26,780 nt of DNA from an uncultured Catenibacillus sp. (GTDB taxonomy: Bacteria; Bacillota; Clostridia; Lachnospirales; Lachnospiraceae). Shown here one piece after another: positions 7,994-16,568 of the stretch (position 1 is the stretch's first letter; every line of letters starts with the position of its first letter). The position numbers and the translations under genes were made by a program. The notes under the pieces are model-generated. The model was not told the DNA's origin. It saw nothing but the letters and a program-made list of their open reading frames with translations, and made no database searches. Location: NCBI GenBank assembly GCA_934339005.1, contig CAKRHR010000039.1, positions 1 through 26,780 of the forward strand, written 5' to 3'.

Positions 7994-8713
7994 TCATTCA
8001 TAATTTTTCACTAAAGACAGCCCCCAGCTTACCCAATCCCAGGACGTACGACGACCTGAAGTTTCCGTAATAACAAGGCGGTCTATATCATCAAATGACC
8101 AGTCTTTGACATCCATGCCAATATCTGATGCCATCCAGATCGGATGTATTTCTTCATTATCTCTTAATTCATAAATATAAATGTGCTGCGACCATGTATG
8201 CTCGTCATTCTCAACCCAGTAAGGCCTTGCATTGCCATATCTGCCGATACGCCAGCATAAAATCAACAATTCCGCTTTATTATCATGATTAATATCGCAC
8301 CAGAGAAAATCCTGAACTAAAATGTCTTTTGGAGAAGTCCACAAAGCAGTATTATCTTTTTCCAGTTCAAGACGTTTATTTTTTAATGTGAACTTTAATT
8401 GATTTAAATTACTTTCATCTTCGGTTTCATGTGCCAAAATTTTCTTATCTGGCGTATTTTCATTTTCAGTATGTTTATTTTGTGCACTGTTTTTATCCGT
8501 GTTTTGTTCGAAATCATCTATATTTTCAGTGCTTATTTCAGAGAGTACATAAATTTCTTCCTTCTCCTGCCATGTAATCCATCCCGGCAAAAATGCACCC
8601 TGATGCCATGCAAAACTAACAGCAGCGGCAGCTAATGCTGCCGCCACAATGAAAACTGATATTATTTTAACTATTTTCTTCATATTATATTGTCTTTTAT
8701 TTTTAATCACCAT
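7994..8713 (-). CDS. Membrane-anchored protein of unknown function, VCBS/FG-GAP-like motif
   Basis: I do not recognise the family. The product has up to 239 residues. A basic N-terminus and an Ala/Val/Ile-rich hydrophobic segment (about residues 11-35) act as signal anchor or uncleaved signal. A Glu/Asn/Lys-rich linker follows (about 50-105), then a C-terminal domain rich in Trp, Asp and aromatic residues. Within it DINHDNKAELLIL resembles the Asp/Asn calcium-binding loop of FG-GAP or VCBS beta-propeller repeats. The first ATG (8713) overlaps the end of the DUF3160 gene by 11 bases; an internal ATG at 8683 (MKKIVKIISV) is an equally reasonable start. Neither has a clear ribosome site, so translation is probably coupled to the upstream gene. 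The overlap suggests that the two proteins work together, probably outside the membrane. Confidence 0.72.
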   Translation of the reverse strand: MVIKNKRQYNMKKIVKIISVFIVAAALAAAAVSFAWHQGAFLPGWITWQEKEEIYVLSEISTENIDDFEQNTDKNSAQNKHTENENTPDKKILAHETEDESNLNQLKFTLKNKRLELEKDNTALWTSPKDILVQDFLWCDINHDNKAELLILCWRIGRYGNARPYWVENDEHTWSQHIYIYELRDNEEIHPIWMASDIGMDVKDWSFDDIDRLVITETSGRRTSWDWVSWGLSLVKNYE

Positions 8714-11579
8714 ATTTATATCTGTAGGACTGCGTCCATGCAGGCTGCTCTATGGCTGAATTCGTACTATAAGCACCATCATCTGTTAATGCAATACCCA
8801 TCATCTGACGCCATGTACTATCTGTCAATCGGTTTGATAATGGCTGTTCAAACTGATAGAAGGAGTATACTGCTCCCTGACAAATATGAAGTTCACCGTC
8901 AATCGGTACAATAACATAGATTCTCGAAGGATTACCTGTTCCAACTTCAAGACAACTGCCGTTAGGATCTGTTGCAATATCAGCGATAATCGCAGCCGGA
9001 AAATCTGCTGATGAAACATTATCTCCTTCTTCTTTGTAAGCTTCCAGCCAGAAGTGTTCCAGATTACCACCATAATTTCGAATTAAGTCAAATTCTTCAT
9101 CTGTCGGTAATTCATTTGTCAATTCTTTTTTTGTAATTGTCAAAAACTGATTTGCCATCTGTTCAAGCCGCTTCAGATTTGTTTCATCATCTGCACTTAA
9201 GAGATTGTAAGACTTCAAACCTGCTGCTGTCTGAGCTGATAAATCTGCAAATCTTGCCCATACCTTTGGTTCTGGTTCAACGTAACCCCGGTCATCCCAT
9301 TGAGGCAGTTCACCACCGCCCATTTCTGCCATAACCTGTTTTGCATAAAGAATAGTATCATGCTTTAATTCTGCATAACTGCCGGCAAAGCTTTCCAGAT
9401 TCTTCTTTGCCCACTCGGAGTTCTGCATAAAACTTGGATATCCTTCGCCTTTTTCTTCAAGCAACGGTGTCAGCGTATACAGCCAATTGGAATACAGACT
9501 TGCCTTCCAAAGTGTATCATCTGCGCTTGCAAGCCCTGTCTGAAGCTGCTGCATATTCTGTGTATAATTGGCATAATCTGTATCACCCTGACTGTCCAGA
9601 ATTGAAAATGCTTCGTTTGAACCAAGGGCTGCAGCCACATCAAGTGTGTCCGGAAGCATACGTTTTGCACCGGTACTGTTTGGCTGAACATTTTCATAAA
9701 TCAACTGCTGGAAAATCGCTTCATCAATAGTGAAACGCTGGCCCATAAATCTGAAGCCTTTATTTTCTTCGACTGAAGATGTGGATGTGTCATTATCATC
9801 CATTGTCGGCAGTGAATTGATTTTTGGTGCATTCATGGAAGCTATCAGGCTTCTGAATGTGTTCCAGCTATCCGCATTGCCGATAAGATCTGCTGTCTGT
9901 GGCAAGCTTCCATAAGCCTTTTCAATCGCCGGCAGATATTCATAATAGCTTAAATCATCGCTTGCACCTGCAAAGAAGGACGTAACAACATAAACAGCTT
10001 CCCACTGGTCATAAGCACTACTGTTCATCGCCAATACCATCAACAATGCACTTCTGTCAAGGTCTTCCTCTTTCTGGACAAAACCAACCTGTCCGTACCA
10101 CATCATCGCTCTGAAATACTGTTCAAGCTGCTCATTGCCTTCATAATAACCACGCGACTTAAACTGTGAATAATCAAGCATTTCATTTGTGATGGCTGAT
10201 GTGTCAATGCCGGAAGCATTCATAATTTTATTAATTTCCGCTGATACAATACTTGAGGCTTCTGACGGTACAGACACATTTACATTCTGAAGATTTGCAC
10301 CAATCGCGAAAAATGCGACATTTCTTAACGCTGCATCTTCCCACTCAGAACCTTTTAATGCATTATACTGTGCCACACTTGCATCAAACATTGCCTGACT
10401 CATGCTCGCAACTTCTGAAGACAGATAATCACGTTCTGTCTTTTTCATCAGGTAACTAAAATACAAATGATACGTGTGCATCATTGAATCCACCGTCACA
10501 AAATTTGGTGTCAGTGAATAACGGTTAGTTTCGTATGTTTCATAAAATTCTTTGCTGTAGCCTTCTGAAACATAGAACATATTCTGCGCCAGCAACTGCT
10601 CAATCCTGCTGCCAGATTCAATATAGAACTGTTCTCTGTTCGTAACATTACTCAAATCTGAATTCACTGTATACGCCGGAACAGATGCTGTCAGTTCCCC
10701 ATCGACTGTATCCTGTGTATTACCTATCAAATTCGGACGTTGGATTGTATCCACCGCATCAGATACATTATTGCCGTTGCCTTTGCTGATATTCATCGAA
10801 TTGCCATTGTCAATGTCATCAATATATCCCTGAATTTCTTTCTGACCGTCTTCATCCAAATCTGCATTCTTTAACGCTTTTTCAAGAATATCTCTCGCCT
10901 TGTCAATCCGCTCAGATTTTGAATACACCTGCGCCAGTAAAATATAAGCATCTTTTTGCTTTGGATCGATATCTATCGCATCCAGCAATTCTGTTTCCGC
11001 CTGCTCATAATTCAACGCTTCCAGATATTTCTGACCGTCTGCAAGATATTCTGCATATGTCTTTTTCGTATCTTTGTTACCCAGCACCAGAATAACTGCA
11101 GTAATCAACGCCGCAATCAACACAACCCCAACAATAATACATGTAATCAGGATACCTTTCTTTTTCTTGCTGTCATCATCCTGCGGAGATTGTTGATAAC
11201 CGTTCTGACTGGCATTTGTTTGTGGGTATTGATTTTTCATGACCTGCTGATGATATGCCTGTTCCTCATTTAGCTGGCGATTTTGCTGCTGAAACTGCTG
11301 ATTTTGACCACCATTAAACTGCTGACTCATCTTTATCTTTGACTTCGAAGCTGAATTTGACTGCATACCCTGATAATACGGTTGATTCAAATTTTGCTGT
11401 GAATTCTGATTATAAGATTGATTCAAATTCGACTGCATACCCTGATTATATGATTGATTTGTATTGGCCTGCGCATCCTGATTCTGTGCAAAATCATCGT
11501 CTGGCAAAACCTCCTGACCGCAAAAGGCACAAAACTTTGCACCATCCTTCAATGGCTTTCCACATTTCTCGCAAAACAT
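8703..11579 (-). CDS. DUF3160 protein with zinc ribbon, Q/N-rich repeats, TM segment and TPR
   Basis: A 958-residue multidomain protein. The order is: zinc ribbon with C3-x2-C6 and C17-x2-C20; Gln/Asn-rich low-complexity segment (about 31-135) with three 12-residue repeats; a basic KKKK stop and a single membrane helix (about 142-166); a TPR-like helical pair (about 174-245); a linker; then a large DUF3160 domain (about 325-950). The last is recognised by NFVTVDSMMHTYHLYFSYL, RMLPDTLDVAAALGS and ELKHDTILYAKQ-like stretches. The positive residues before the helix predict the ribbon inside and DUF3160 outside. GAGGTGA precedes the ATG by 6 bases. The biochemical role of DUF3160 is not known to me. 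It overlaps the next gene by 11 bases and follows a lipoprotein gene, which suggests an envelope function. Confidence 0.88.
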   Translation of the reverse strand: MFCEKCGKPLKDGAKFCAFCGQEVLPDDDFAQNQDAQANTNQSYNQGMQSNLNQSYNQNSQQNLNQPYYQGMQSNSASKSKIKMSQQFNGGQNQQFQQQNRQLNEEQAYHQQVMKNQYPQTNASQNGYQQSPQDDDSKKKKGILITCIIVGVVLIAALITAVILVLGNKDTKKTYAEYLADGQKYLEALNYEQAETELLDAIDIDPKQKDAYILLAQVYSKSERIDKARDILEKALKNADLDEDGQKEIQGYIDDIDNGNSMNISKGNGNNVSDAVDTIQRPNLIGNTQDTVDGELTASVPAYTVNSDLSNVTNREQFYIESGSRIEQLLAQNMFYVSEGYSKEFYETYETNRYSLTPNFVTVDSMMHTYHLYFSYLMKKTERDYLSSEVASMSQAMFDASVAQYNALKGSEWEDAALRNVAFFAIGANLQNVNVSVPSEASSIVSAEINKIMNASGIDTSAITNEMLDYSQFKSRGYYEGNEQLEQYFRAMMWYGQVGFVQKEEDLDRSALLMVLAMNSSAYDQWEAVYVVTSFFAGASDDLSYYEYLPAIEKAYGSLPQTADLIGNADSWNTFRSLIASMNAPKINSLPTMDDNDTSTSSVEENKGFRFMGQRFTIDEAIFQQLIYENVQPNSTGAKRMLPDTLDVAAALGSNEAFSILDSQGDTDYANYTQNMQQLQTGLASADDTLWKASLYSNWLYTLTPLLEEKGEGYPSFMQNSEWAKKNLESFAGSYAELKHDTILYAKQVMAEMGGGELPQWDDRGYVEPEPKVWARFADLSAQTAAGLKSYNLLSADDETNLKRLEQMANQFLTITKKELTNELPTDEEFDLIRNYGGNLEHFWLEAYKEEGDNVSSADFPAAIIADIATDPNGSCLEVGTGNPSRIYVIVPIDGELHICQGAVYSFYQFEQPLSNRLTDSTWRQMMGIALTDDGAYSTNSAIEQPAWTQSYRYKYGD
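11352..11459 (-). repeat. Three tandem 36-bp repeats encoding a 12-residue Q/N-rich unit
   Basis: Residues 41-76 of the DUF3160 protein are three in-frame copies of a 12-residue unit: NQSYNQGMQSNL, NQSYNQNSQQNL and NQPYYQGMQSNS. Copies one and three are most alike. In-frame 36-bp repeats of this type can vary in number by slippage. Confidence 0.8.
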
Positions 11580-11706
11580 TTTCTTTCACCTCTCTCATTA
11601 AATAATCGCACACTTATATGTAACAAAATATCTTGCTGATGTTAATAAAATATTTTCACCCTAACTAAATGTTACAAATTTTTGCCTACCTAACGCTTCT
11701 TTCATA

Positions 11707-11736
11707 ATTTTGAAAACCTTCAAAAGCCACTGTCAA
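11707..11736 (-). promoter_or_regulatory. Possible promoter for the DUF3160 gene pair
   Basis: An exact TTGACA (11731-11736) lies just past the lipoprotein stop codon and is followed after 18 bases by CAAAAT (11707-11712; 4 of 6). No terminator was found between the lipoprotein gene and the DUF3160 gene, so the three may also be co-transcribed. The spacer 11580-11741 holds no gene that I can see. Confidence 0.35.
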
Positions 11737-11741
11737 TATTA

Positions 11742-12581
11742 CTATAATGCAGAAAAATAATTACAGATCGTCTGAATATCGTCACTGCCAAGAGATTCTA
11801 TATCAATCACTGAAATAACTTTTTTATCTGCAGAACGAACATAAATTTCTGCTACATAATAAGCAATATCATTGACAGTCGCTGATAAATATACTGCTGC
11901 ATGTTCTGTACCGGCAAGCACAAAAGAAGTCGTTTGTGTCTGTACATCCATCACTGAGATGCCATCTTCTTCAGATGCCATACCTTCTATTCTTGATTTC
12001 ACACTATCCATCGTAGCCTCTGCAATTTCAGATTCTTCATCCCATACGCTGCCTTCATCAGCCATAAGACTTACTTTTGTTGTTTCATTTGTAATCGTAA
12101 TATAGTGATTACCATCATTTGCTGAAAATACTGCCTGTGGCATTATTGAATCAACGTATCCCGCTAAAGATTCCATAAGACTTTCATCATTAGATGCAGC
12201 AACAACATCTTCATTTTCATTACCTGCAGAAGTAACTAAGCCTTCACGTTTAGTTAATGTGTACTCTCCAGGCAAATCAACCTGATAACCCATATAACTG
12301 TTTGTATATCCACTTTCTGTATACAAACCTACAACTGATACATCCACATCTGATGCTGTATCTTCTGCTTCATCAGTTGCTGTATCCCCGGTTGTCGTAT
12401 CATCCGCTGTTGTATTATCTTCTGAACCATTATCCGATGAAGTAGAAGATGTACTTGCTGAGCCTGTTGAAGATGATGATGAATTTGATGATGACTTTCC
12501 TGCCACGCCACCGTCACATCCCGTCAGTGCCAAACTGCCTGCCAACATTGAAACTAATAAAATACTTGTTAATTTTTTCAT
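11742..12581 (-). CDS. Ser/Thr-rich lipoprotein of unknown function
   Basis: A 279-residue predicted lipoprotein. The signal peptide MKKLTSILLV runs to the lipobox L-T-G-C with C22 as the lipid-attachment cysteine. A low-complexity Ser/Thr/Asp-rich linker (about 26-80) should hold the C-terminal domain away from the membrane. That domain begins around GYQVDLPGEYTL and alternates beta-type stretches, faintly recalling PsbP/MOG1-like folds; I would not assign it on that. The frame is open for 24 more codons upstream, but those codons overlap the promoter at 12622-12650. ATG 12581 has GGGAGG nine bases before it, so I start there. It is the first gene after the rpoC terminator and may be part of the same envelope module as the DUF3160 genes. 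Confidence 0.85.
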   Translation of the reverse strand: MKKLTSILLVSMLAGSLALTGCDGGVAGKSSSNSSSSSTGSASTSSTSSDNGSEDNTTADDTTTGDTATDEAEDTASDVDVSVVGLYTESGYTNSYMGYQVDLPGEYTLTKREGLVTSAGNENEDVVAASNDESLMESLAGYVDSIMPQAVFSANDGNHYITITNETTKVSLMADEGSVWDEESEIAEATMDSVKSRIEGMASEEDGISVMDVQTQTTSFVLAGTEHAAVYLSATVNDIAYYVAEIYVRSADKKVISVIDIESLGSDDIQTICNYFSAL

Positions 12582-12621
12582 TGCTAAAATCCTCCCTGAT
12601 TTTAATAAATCTCTTTGATTT

Positions 12622-12650
12622 ATTATAACGCACACCGATAAAAAAGTCAT
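12622..12650 (-). promoter_or_regulatory. Sigma-A promoter of the lipoprotein gene
   Basis: ATGACT (12645-12650) and an exact TATAAT (12622-12627) are separated by 17 bases, about 40 bases before the ATG at 12581. It starts a new transcription unit after the rpoC terminator. Confidence 0.75.
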
Positions 12651-12682
12651 CATATGCTTATCATTGATGATAAATTTTACAC

Positions 12683-12770
12683 ATAAAACAAGCCAGAGGA
12701 CCCTGTACCAACCCCAAAAATCAGATGTTTTATCTAACTTTTTGAAATCGGCACAGCCATTCTCTGGCTC
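12683..12770 (-). terminator. Large composite terminator of the rpoB-rpoC operon
   Basis: On the minus strand the outer 8-bp stem AGCCAGAG/CTCTGGCT (12762-12769 with 12691-12698) is followed by TGTTTTAT. Inside it are a 7-bp stem (CTGTGCC with GGTACAG) and a further AT-rich stem (TTAGAT with ATCTGA, extended by A/T pairs). The whole fold of about 80 nt is much longer than a usual intrinsic terminator and lies 60-150 bases after the rpoC stop codon. Confidence 0.75.
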
Positions 12771-12830
12771 GTTTTATTTCAGATTACTCACAGTCCGGCA
12801 TGCTTATGACATCCTGTGAACAATCATATT

Positions 12831-15800
12831 TTATTCTTCATCACTATCTTCGTCATCAATATTGATGTCTTCTTCTGATTCTTCAACGTCTTCATCTGCG
12901 ATGTCGATGTCTTCTTCATCGTCTAAATCCACAGTTTCTGTGTTTTCAGCGTTTACATCTGCAGCAGTTTCATCTTCATTGAATTCCAGATTAACTTCGC
13001 CCATAGGCATTCTTGCATCTGTATCCAGTTTGATGTTTCTGTAACGTTTCATACCTGTACCAGCTGGAATCAGTTTACCGATCAGAACGTTTTCCTTCAG
13101 ACCGATCAATGGGTCAACTTTACCCTTGATGGCTGCATCTGTCAGGACTTTTGTTGTTTCCTGGAAGGAAGCGGCTGACAGGAAGGAATTTGTAGCAAGA
13201 GAAGCTTTTGTGATACCAAGCATTACCTGAGTACCTTCAGCCGGCTTCTTGCCCTGTTCAGTAAGGTTTTCATTAACTTCATCAAAGTCAAGAACATCAA
13301 CGAGTGTACCAGGCATGTAGTCTGTATCTCCACTCTGTTCAATACGAATCTTCTTGAGCATCTGACGAACGATCATTTCAACGTGCTTATCGTTGATTTC
13401 TACACCCTGAAGACGGTATACACGCTGTACTTCACGGATCATGTAATCCTGAACGGCACGAACACCCTTAATCTTTAAGAGGTCATGTGGATTAATGCTA
13501 CCTTCTGTCAGTTCGTCACCGGCTTCGATGTTCTGTCCTTCAAGAACTTTAATTCTTGAACCATAAGGAATCAGGTATGCTTTAGATTCACCTGTTTCGT
13601 TATTTGTTACGATAACTTCACGTTTCTTCTTAGTATCTTTGATGTCAACAACACCGCCAAATTCAGCGATGATTGCAAGACCCTTAGGTTTTCTGGCTTC
13701 GAACAATTCTTCGACACGAGGAAGACCCTGTGTAATATCATCACCGGCAACACCACCAGTATGGAATGTTCTCATTGTAAGCTGTGTACCAGGTTCACCG
13801 ATAGACTGAGCAGCGATGATACCAACAGCTTCACCAACCTGTACAGCCTGACCTGTAGCCATGTTCGCACCGTAACACTTCGCACAAACACCGATATGTG
13901 AACGGCAGGAAAGTACTGTACGGATTTTAACTTCTGTTAAGCCAGTCTTAGCAACTCTTGCAGCACGTTTTGGTGTAATCATATGATTAGCTTTAACAAG
14001 CACTTCACCAGTTTCAGGGTCTACGATGTCTTCTGCAGCGTAACGACCTGTCATACGTTCTTCAAGACTTTCAATCATTTCACGGCCATCTGTGAAATCT
14101 CTGATAACCATACCAGGAATCCTATCTGTACCTTCACAACAGTCTGTTTCACGGATAATCAAATCCTGTGATACGTCAACCAGACGACGAGTCAGGTAAC
14201 CTGAGTCGGCTGTACGAAGGGCTGTATCAGAAAGACCTTTACGGGCACCATGAGCTGAAATGAAGTATTCCAGTACGTCAAGACCTTCACGGAAGTTTGA
14301 CTTGATTGGCAGTTCGATTGTACGACCTGATGTATCGGCCATCAGACCACGCATACCTGCAAGCTGTTTGATCTGCTGGTTAGAACCACGGGCACCAGAG
14401 TCAGCCATCATGTAAATATTGTTGTATTTATCAAGGTTTGAAAGAAGAGCATCTGTAATCTTATCATCGGCATCTTTCCATGCTTCGACAACAGCTTTGT
14501 ATCTTTCTTCATCTGTTACAAGACCACGACGGAAGTTCTTTTCAATCTTTTCAATTGTATTTTCTGCTGCAGCAATGAGGTCTTTCTTAGCTGCAGGTAC
14601 TGTCATATCTGAAATAGATACAGTGATTGCACTGATTGTTGAGTATTTATAACCAATACGTTTGATATCATCAAGAACTTCTGCAGTCTTTGTTGAACCA
14701 TGTGTATTGATACACTTGTCAATAATCTTCTTCAACTGTTTCTTACCTACGAGGAAATCGATTTCCGGAAGCAGGTCATTTTCAGGATTTGAACGGTCTA
14801 CGAAACCAAGATCCTGAGGGATGATTTCATTAAACAGCATACGACCAAGTGTTGTCTGAATAACTCTTGATTTTTCTTCACCATTGATAAGACCGTTTAC
14901 ACGAATCTTAACAATAGAATGTAATGTGATTGCTTTATTCACATAAGCAAGCAGTGCTTCATTCACACTCTTGAATGCCATGCCTTCGCCGATATCACCT
15001 GGTTTTTCCAATGTCAGATAGTAAATACCAAGGACCATATCCTGTGAAGGAACGGCTACTGGCGCACCATCAGATGGTTTTAACAGGTTGTTAGGTGAAA
15101 GCAAAAGGAAACGGCACTCTGCCTGTGCTTCCACGAACAATGGTACATGGACAGCCATCTGGTCACCATCGAAGTCGGCGTTAAACGCTGTACAAACCAG
15201 TGGATGAAGCTTGATAGCCTTACCTTCTACAAGGATTGGTTCAAATGCCTGAATACCAAGTCTGTGAAGTGTCGGGGCACGGTTCAGCATAACCGGATGT
15301 TCTTTGATAACATCTTCAAGAACGTCCCAAACTTCAGGCTGAAGACGTTCAACCATCTTCTTCGCTGATTTGATGTTATGTGCAAGACCACTGGATACAA
15401 GTTCTTTCATAACGAAAGGTTTAAACAGCTCAATAGCCATCTCTTTAGGAAGACCACACTGGTAGATTTTAAGTTCAGGACCTACGACGATAACTGAACG
15501 ACCTGAGTAGTCAACACGTTTACCAAGCAGGTTCTGACGGAAACGACCCTGTTTACCTTTAAGCATATCTGAAAGAGATTTCAGTGCTCTGTTACCAGGA
15601 CCTGTAACTGGACGGCCACGACGGCCATTATCGATTAAGGCATCGACAGCTTCCTGAAGCATACGTTTTTCATTGCGAACGATAATGTCAGGTGCACCCA
15701 GTTCAAGAAGTCTTTTCAGACGGTTATTTCTGTTGATAATACGACGATATAAATCGTTCAGGTCAGATGTTGCGAAACGTCCACCATCCAGCTGTACCAT

Positions 15801-16550
15801 CGGACGGATGTCCGGTGGAATTACAGGGATAACATCAAGAATCATCCATTCAGGTTTGTTGCCTGAGTTTCTGAAGGATTCAATGACTTCAAGACGTTTG
15901 ATAATTCTTGCACGCTTCTGGCCTGAAGCATCTTTTAATTCTTTTGTAAGCTGTTCAGCATCTTTGTCAAGGTCAATCTGCTGAAGCAGTTCTTTGACAG
16001 CTTCGGCACCCATGCCTACACGGAATGTGTTGCCGTATTTGTCATATGCATCACGGTATTCTTTTTCGGAGAGTACCTGTTTTGGCATAAGGTCTGTATT
16101 GCCTTTGTCCAATACGATATATGAAGCAAAGTATAATACTTTTTCAAGGTTTCTTGGTGATACATCAAGCATCAGACCAAGACGGCTTGGAATACCTTTG
16201 AAATACCAGATATGAGATACCGGTGCTGCAAGTTCAATGTGACCCATTCTTTCACGACGAACGTTTGCCTTTGTAACTTCAACGCCGCATCGGTCACAGA
16301 TAACGCCTTTATAACGAATCTTTTTGTATTTACCGCAGTGGCATTCCCAGTCTTTGCTAGGTCCAAAAATTCTTTCGCAGAAAAGGCCATCTTTTTCAGG
16401 TTTTAATGTTCTATAGTTAATTGTTTCTGGCTTTTTTACCTCACCATGGGACCATTCTCTGATCTTTTCAGGGGAAGCCAGACCAATTTTGATGGCATCA
16501 AATGTCATCGGCTGATAAGTATCTGCTGTGTTATTGATTGTTTCTGACAT
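12831..16550 (-). CDS. rpoC: DNA-directed RNA polymerase subunit beta'
   Basis: The 1239-residue beta' subunit, forming the catalytic centre of RNA polymerase with beta. Seen in order: N-terminal zinc finger C70-x-C72 and C85-x2-C88; the clamp and rudder region; the active-site motif NADFDGDQMAVH at 457-468, whose D459, D461 and D463 bind the catalytic magnesium; the second zinc site around CCEGTD and CRSHIGVCAKC; and the bridge-helix/trigger-loop region GEPGTQLTMRTFHTGG. Length is typical of clostridial RpoC without large insertions. The last 45 or so residues are a highly acidic Asp/Glu tail. Its AAAGGAG site is 9 bases before the ATG and the rpoB stop codon is 18 bases upstream, so the two are co-transcribed. 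No ribosomal protein genes follow. Confidence 0.98.
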   Translation of the reverse strand: MSETINNTADTYQPMTFDAIKIGLASPEKIREWSHGEVKKPETINYRTLKPEKDGLFCERIFGPSKDWECHCGKYKKIRYKGVICDRCGVEVTKANVRRERMGHIELAAPVSHIWYFKGIPSRLGLMLDVSPRNLEKVLYFASYIVLDKGNTDLMPKQVLSEKEYRDAYDKYGNTFRVGMGAEAVKELLQQIDLDKDAEQLTKELKDASGQKRARIIKRLEVIESFRNSGNKPEWMILDVIPVIPPDIRPMVQLDGGRFATSDLNDLYRRIINRNNRLKRLLELGAPDIIVRNEKRMLQEAVDALIDNGRRGRPVTGPGNRALKSLSDMLKGKQGRFRQNLLGKRVDYSGRSVIVVGPELKIYQCGLPKEMAIELFKPFVMKELVSSGLAHNIKSAKKMVERLQPEVWDVLEDVIKEHPVMLNRAPTLHRLGIQAFEPILVEGKAIKLHPLVCTAFNADFDGDQMAVHVPLFVEAQAECRFLLLSPNNLLKPSDGAPVAVPSQDMVLGIYYLTLEKPGDIGEGMAFKSVNEALLAYVNKAITLHSIVKIRVNGLINGEEKSRVIQTTLGRMLFNEIIPQDLGFVDRSNPENDLLPEIDFLVGKKQLKKIIDKCINTHGSTKTAEVLDDIKRIGYKYSTISAITVSISDMTVPAAKKDLIAAAENTIEKIEKNFRRGLVTDEERYKAVVEAWKDADDKITDALLSNLDKYNNIYMMADSGARGSNQQIKQLAGMRGLMADTSGRTIELPIKSNFREGLDVLEYFISAHGARKGLSDTALRTADSGYLTRRLVDVSQDLIIRETDCCEGTDRIPGMVIRDFTDGREMIESLEERMTGRYAAEDIVDPETGEVLVKANHMITPKRAARVAKTGLTEVKIRTVLSCRSHIGVCAKCYGANMATGQAVQVGEAVGIIAAQSIGEPGTQLTMRTFHTGGVAGDDITQGLPRVEELFEARKPKGLAIIAEFGGVVDIKDTKKKREVIVTNNETGESKAYLIPYGSRIKVLEGQNIEAGDELTEGSINPHDLLKIKGVRAVQDYMIREVQRVYRLQGVEINDKHVEMIVRQMLKKIRIEQSGDTDYMPGTLVDVLDFDEVNENLTEQGKKPAEGTQVMLGITKASLATNSFLSAASFQETTKVLTDAAIKGKVDPLIGLKENVLIGKLIPAGTGMKRYRNIKLDTDARMPMGEVNLEFNEDETAADVNAENTETVDLDDEEDIDIADEDVEESEEDINIDDEDSDEE

Positions 16551-16568
16551 CAGGCGGTACTCCTTTCA

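Noticed and set aside
7800..8003. Plus-strand open frame of 67 codons in the spacer after the DUF3160 gene pair
   Set aside because: It has no ribosome site, has a low-complexity hydrophobic composition, and lies antisense to the candidate RNA and its promoter.
12582..12653. 24-codon extension of the lipoprotein gene
   Set aside because: It covers the -10 and -35 boxes, would put residues in front of a normal lipoprotein signal peptide, and has no ribosome site.
12862..13044. Ser-rich plus-strand open frame opposite the rpoC tail
   Set aside because: It is the complement of the Asp/Glu-rich tail of RpoC (GA-rich codons read backwards as Ser codons).
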